Shown piece after piece: positions 5,157-7,147 of a DNA stretch of 7,147 nt (its first letter is position 1; each line of letters opens with the position of its first letter). The notes under the pieces were generated by a model that saw only the letters and a list, made by a program, of their open reading frames with translations, did no database searches and was not told where the DNA came from. The position numbers and the translations under genes were made by a program. The stretch is taken from positions 1 through 7,147 of the forward strand of contig CABQMC010000079.1 of NCBI GenBank assembly GCA_902465115.1, read 5' to 3'. The stretch comes from an uncultured Collinsella sp. (lineage in GTDB: Bacteria; Actinomycetota; Coriobacteriia; Coriobacteriales; Coriobacteriaceae).

Positions 5157-6458
5157 AATAGCCAGCTGATCCAACAGGGCCGCGCCGCTTACCGCGCGGG
5201 TGATTTTTCCGCTGCAGCCCAGATGCTTGGGGCGGCAAAGACTCCCGATGAGATTATGGGCGAGGCCGATCACCTTCGTGGCAACGCCTTGATGCACCTG
5301 GGCATGTATGCCGAGGCTGCCGAGGCCTACGCCGCCGCCCTCAACGACGGCACCTATGGCAAGCGCGGCGCACTGCTCACCAACCGCGGAAAGGCTCTCG
5401 CCGCCGTGGGCGACTACACGACAGCCGCCCAGGCGTTCTCTGCTGCTACGCAGGATGCTTCCTATGCCACGCCGTTCAAGGCCTATCTGGGCCTGGGTAA
5501 CGCGCTGTTCCAGTCGGGCGACTATGCCAACGCGGGTACTGCCTTCCGTCAGGCCGCCATCGACGGCGCCAATCCGGCTCCTGCCGCCGCACTCGGCGAG
5601 CTCGGTCGTTGCTTCATTAAGCTCGGCCGTCCGGCGGATGCCGTGGAGACCTACCGTACGGCTATCGACTTTGCCGGTCCCCGTGACGACACGCGCGCGC
5701 TCAACGCCGGCATGGGTCAGGCGCTTTCTGCCGCCGGCCGTCCCTCCGACGCACTCGACGCCTTTAACGCCGCTACTGCCGATGGCATCTACCAGCTCAC
5801 CTCCGAGCAGGCCGACGAGCTTGCCCGCGTGCATGATTCGCTTGCCGCGCTGTCTGCCCAGACGGCTATGGCCACGGCTCCGGCGCCCGCGATGGACGCT
5901 CCTGCCGTCGATCCGCTCGATCCTACGGGCGCGACCGGCCAGTTTATGCCCGATCCCTCGGACACCGGTTTCTTTACGCTGTCCGAGTCCGAGATGGTCC
6001 AGCAGGACCGTCAGGACCGTAAGCAGGCCAAGGTCCGTCGTCGCCATCGCCACACGGGTCTCAAAGTCTTCATTGTGCTGCTTCTGCTCATTTTGATCGC
6101 CGCGGGCGGTCTGGGCTTTGCTTACACGCGCGGCTTTGGCTTCCCGTCTCAGGAATCTGTGGTTACCGATCTGTTCCAGGCTGCCGGCGACGGTGACACC
6201 GCAAAGGCCGAGTCTTGCCTGGCCTCGAGCCTGTCCGAGGACGCCAAGTCGATGATCATCTCCTCGATTCCGCAGGGTGCCACCGTGTCCGTCGAGGGCA
6301 TGGATCAGTCCATGACCGAGACGACCGCCAAGGTTAAGGCGTCGCTGTCCAAGGGCGGCGAGCAGGAGTACACCGTCCAATTCGTGCGCTCCGACAACCA
6401 TATCGGCTGGGCCGTTTCCTCGCTCGATATGGATTTCTCGGCTGCTGACAACCAGTAG
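5154..6458 (+). CDS. TPR-repeat membrane protein of unknown function
   Basis: This is a 434-residue protein. Residues 5-29, 38-66, 72-102, 108-139, 144-175 and about 180-210 form six tetratricopeptide-like helix pairs, each with the G-x-(Y/F/P)-x-x-A-x-x-A/x-x-x-A pattern, a scaffold for binding other proteins. An Ala/Pro/Asp-rich linker follows, then a strongly basic patch (RRRHRH, around 297-302), a membrane segment at about 304-325, and an outside domain of about 105 residues. The outside domain reads like the NTF2/DUF4878 type of fold: a helical start (VVTDLFQAAGDGDTAKAESCL) then strands, but this is only a resemblance. The basic patch places the TPR part in the cytosol. The gene shares a transcript with the isomerase, and mreB follows after a hairpin. 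A role in assembling envelope or division proteins is a guess from this context. The plan resembles the zinc-ribbon protein two genes upstream. Confidence 0.85.
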   Translation: MNSQLIQQGRAAYRAGDFSAAAQMLGAAKTPDEIMGEADHLRGNALMHLGMYAEAAEAYAAALNDGTYGKRGALLTNRGKALAAVGDYTTAAQAFSAATQDASYATPFKAYLGLGNALFQSGDYANAGTAFRQAAIDGANPAPAAALGELGRCFIKLGRPADAVETYRTAIDFAGPRDDTRALNAGMGQALSAAGRPSDALDAFNAATADGIYQLTSEQADELARVHDSLAALSAQTAMATAPAPAMDAPAVDPLDPTGATGQFMPDPSDTGFFTLSESEMVQQDRQDRKQAKVRRRHRHTGLKVFIVLLLLILIAAGGLGFAYTRGFGFPSQESVVTDLFQAAGDGDTAKAESCLASSLSEDAKSMIISSIPQGATVSVEGMDQSMTETTAKVKASLSKGGEQEYTVQFVRSDNHIGWAVSSLDMDFSAADNQ

Positions 6459-6480
6459 TGACCTTATGGGATTTAGTTTT

Positions 6481-6513
6481 GCCCGGTGCTTCACCGCAAG
6501 TGAGGTGCCGGGC
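6481..6513 (+). terminator. Long hairpin ending the isomerase-TPR unit
   Basis: A 14-pair stem, GCCCGGTGCTTCAC (6481-6494) with GTGAGGTGCCGGGC (6500-6513), three of the pairs G-U, closes the loop CGCAA. It lies 22 bases after the TPR stop. The T tract after it is poor (TT then GCGCT), while TTTT stands before it, the reverse of a typical terminator. It is probably a terminator, possibly leaky enough to let some transcripts into mreB. Confidence 0.6.

Positions 6514-7147
<634 letters not shown>

Noticed and set aside
5133..6494. A 453-codon minus-strand open frame opposite the TPR gene
   Set aside because: The plus-strand frame has TPR repeats, a membrane segment, a good ribosome site and operon spacing; the minus frame is Gly/Arg/His-rich with no domain.

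Overview
The window looks like chromosomal DNA from a high-GC, low-complexity-genome actinobacterium of the class Coriobacteriia, most likely Collinsella or a close relative. This is inferred from the GC-rich codon use, the frequent GTG/TTG starts, the A/T-rich promoters in a GC-rich background and the overall character of the proteins. No plasmid, phage, IS or CRISPR signature is visible.

Layout. (1) The left edge, minus strand, holds the N-terminal 69 codons of a DAHP synthase (aroF type), the first enzyme of the shikimate pathway. Its leader contains a terminator-like hairpin inside a 20-codon open frame, and nothing upstream on that strand needs terminating, so an attenuator is likely. 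(2) A divergent plus-strand promoter drives tRNA-Arg(CCG), closed by a strong intrinsic terminator. (3) From about 567 to 3249 runs a cation-transporting P-type ATPase, which is broken: the 5' part (phosphorylation domain, most of the N domain) and the 3' part (rest of the cytoplasmic domains, six membrane segments, long basic tail) lie in different frames and meet near 1881-1890. A conserved stretch of the N domain seems to be missing there. (4) 3353-4492 encodes a double zinc-ribbon, single-pass membrane protein. (5) 4600-6458 is a two-gene unit: a cytosolic cyclophilin-type peptidyl-prolyl isomerase and, 11 bases later, a TPR protein with one membrane segment and an outside domain. It has its own promoter and ends at a long hairpin. 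(6) The right edge holds the first 191 codons of mreB, the actin-like scaffold of rod-shaped cell-wall growth.

Functionally, the left end combines amino-acid biosynthesis and translation. The right end holds envelope-related genes: two membrane proteins with the same inside-basic-patch-membrane-outside plan flank a prolyl isomerase and sit directly before mreB, which suggests, but does not prove, a role in envelope assembly or cell shape. The observations most worth checking are the aroF leader, the broken ATPase and the matched pair of membrane proteins. I did not find a clear previously undescribed multi-gene system.
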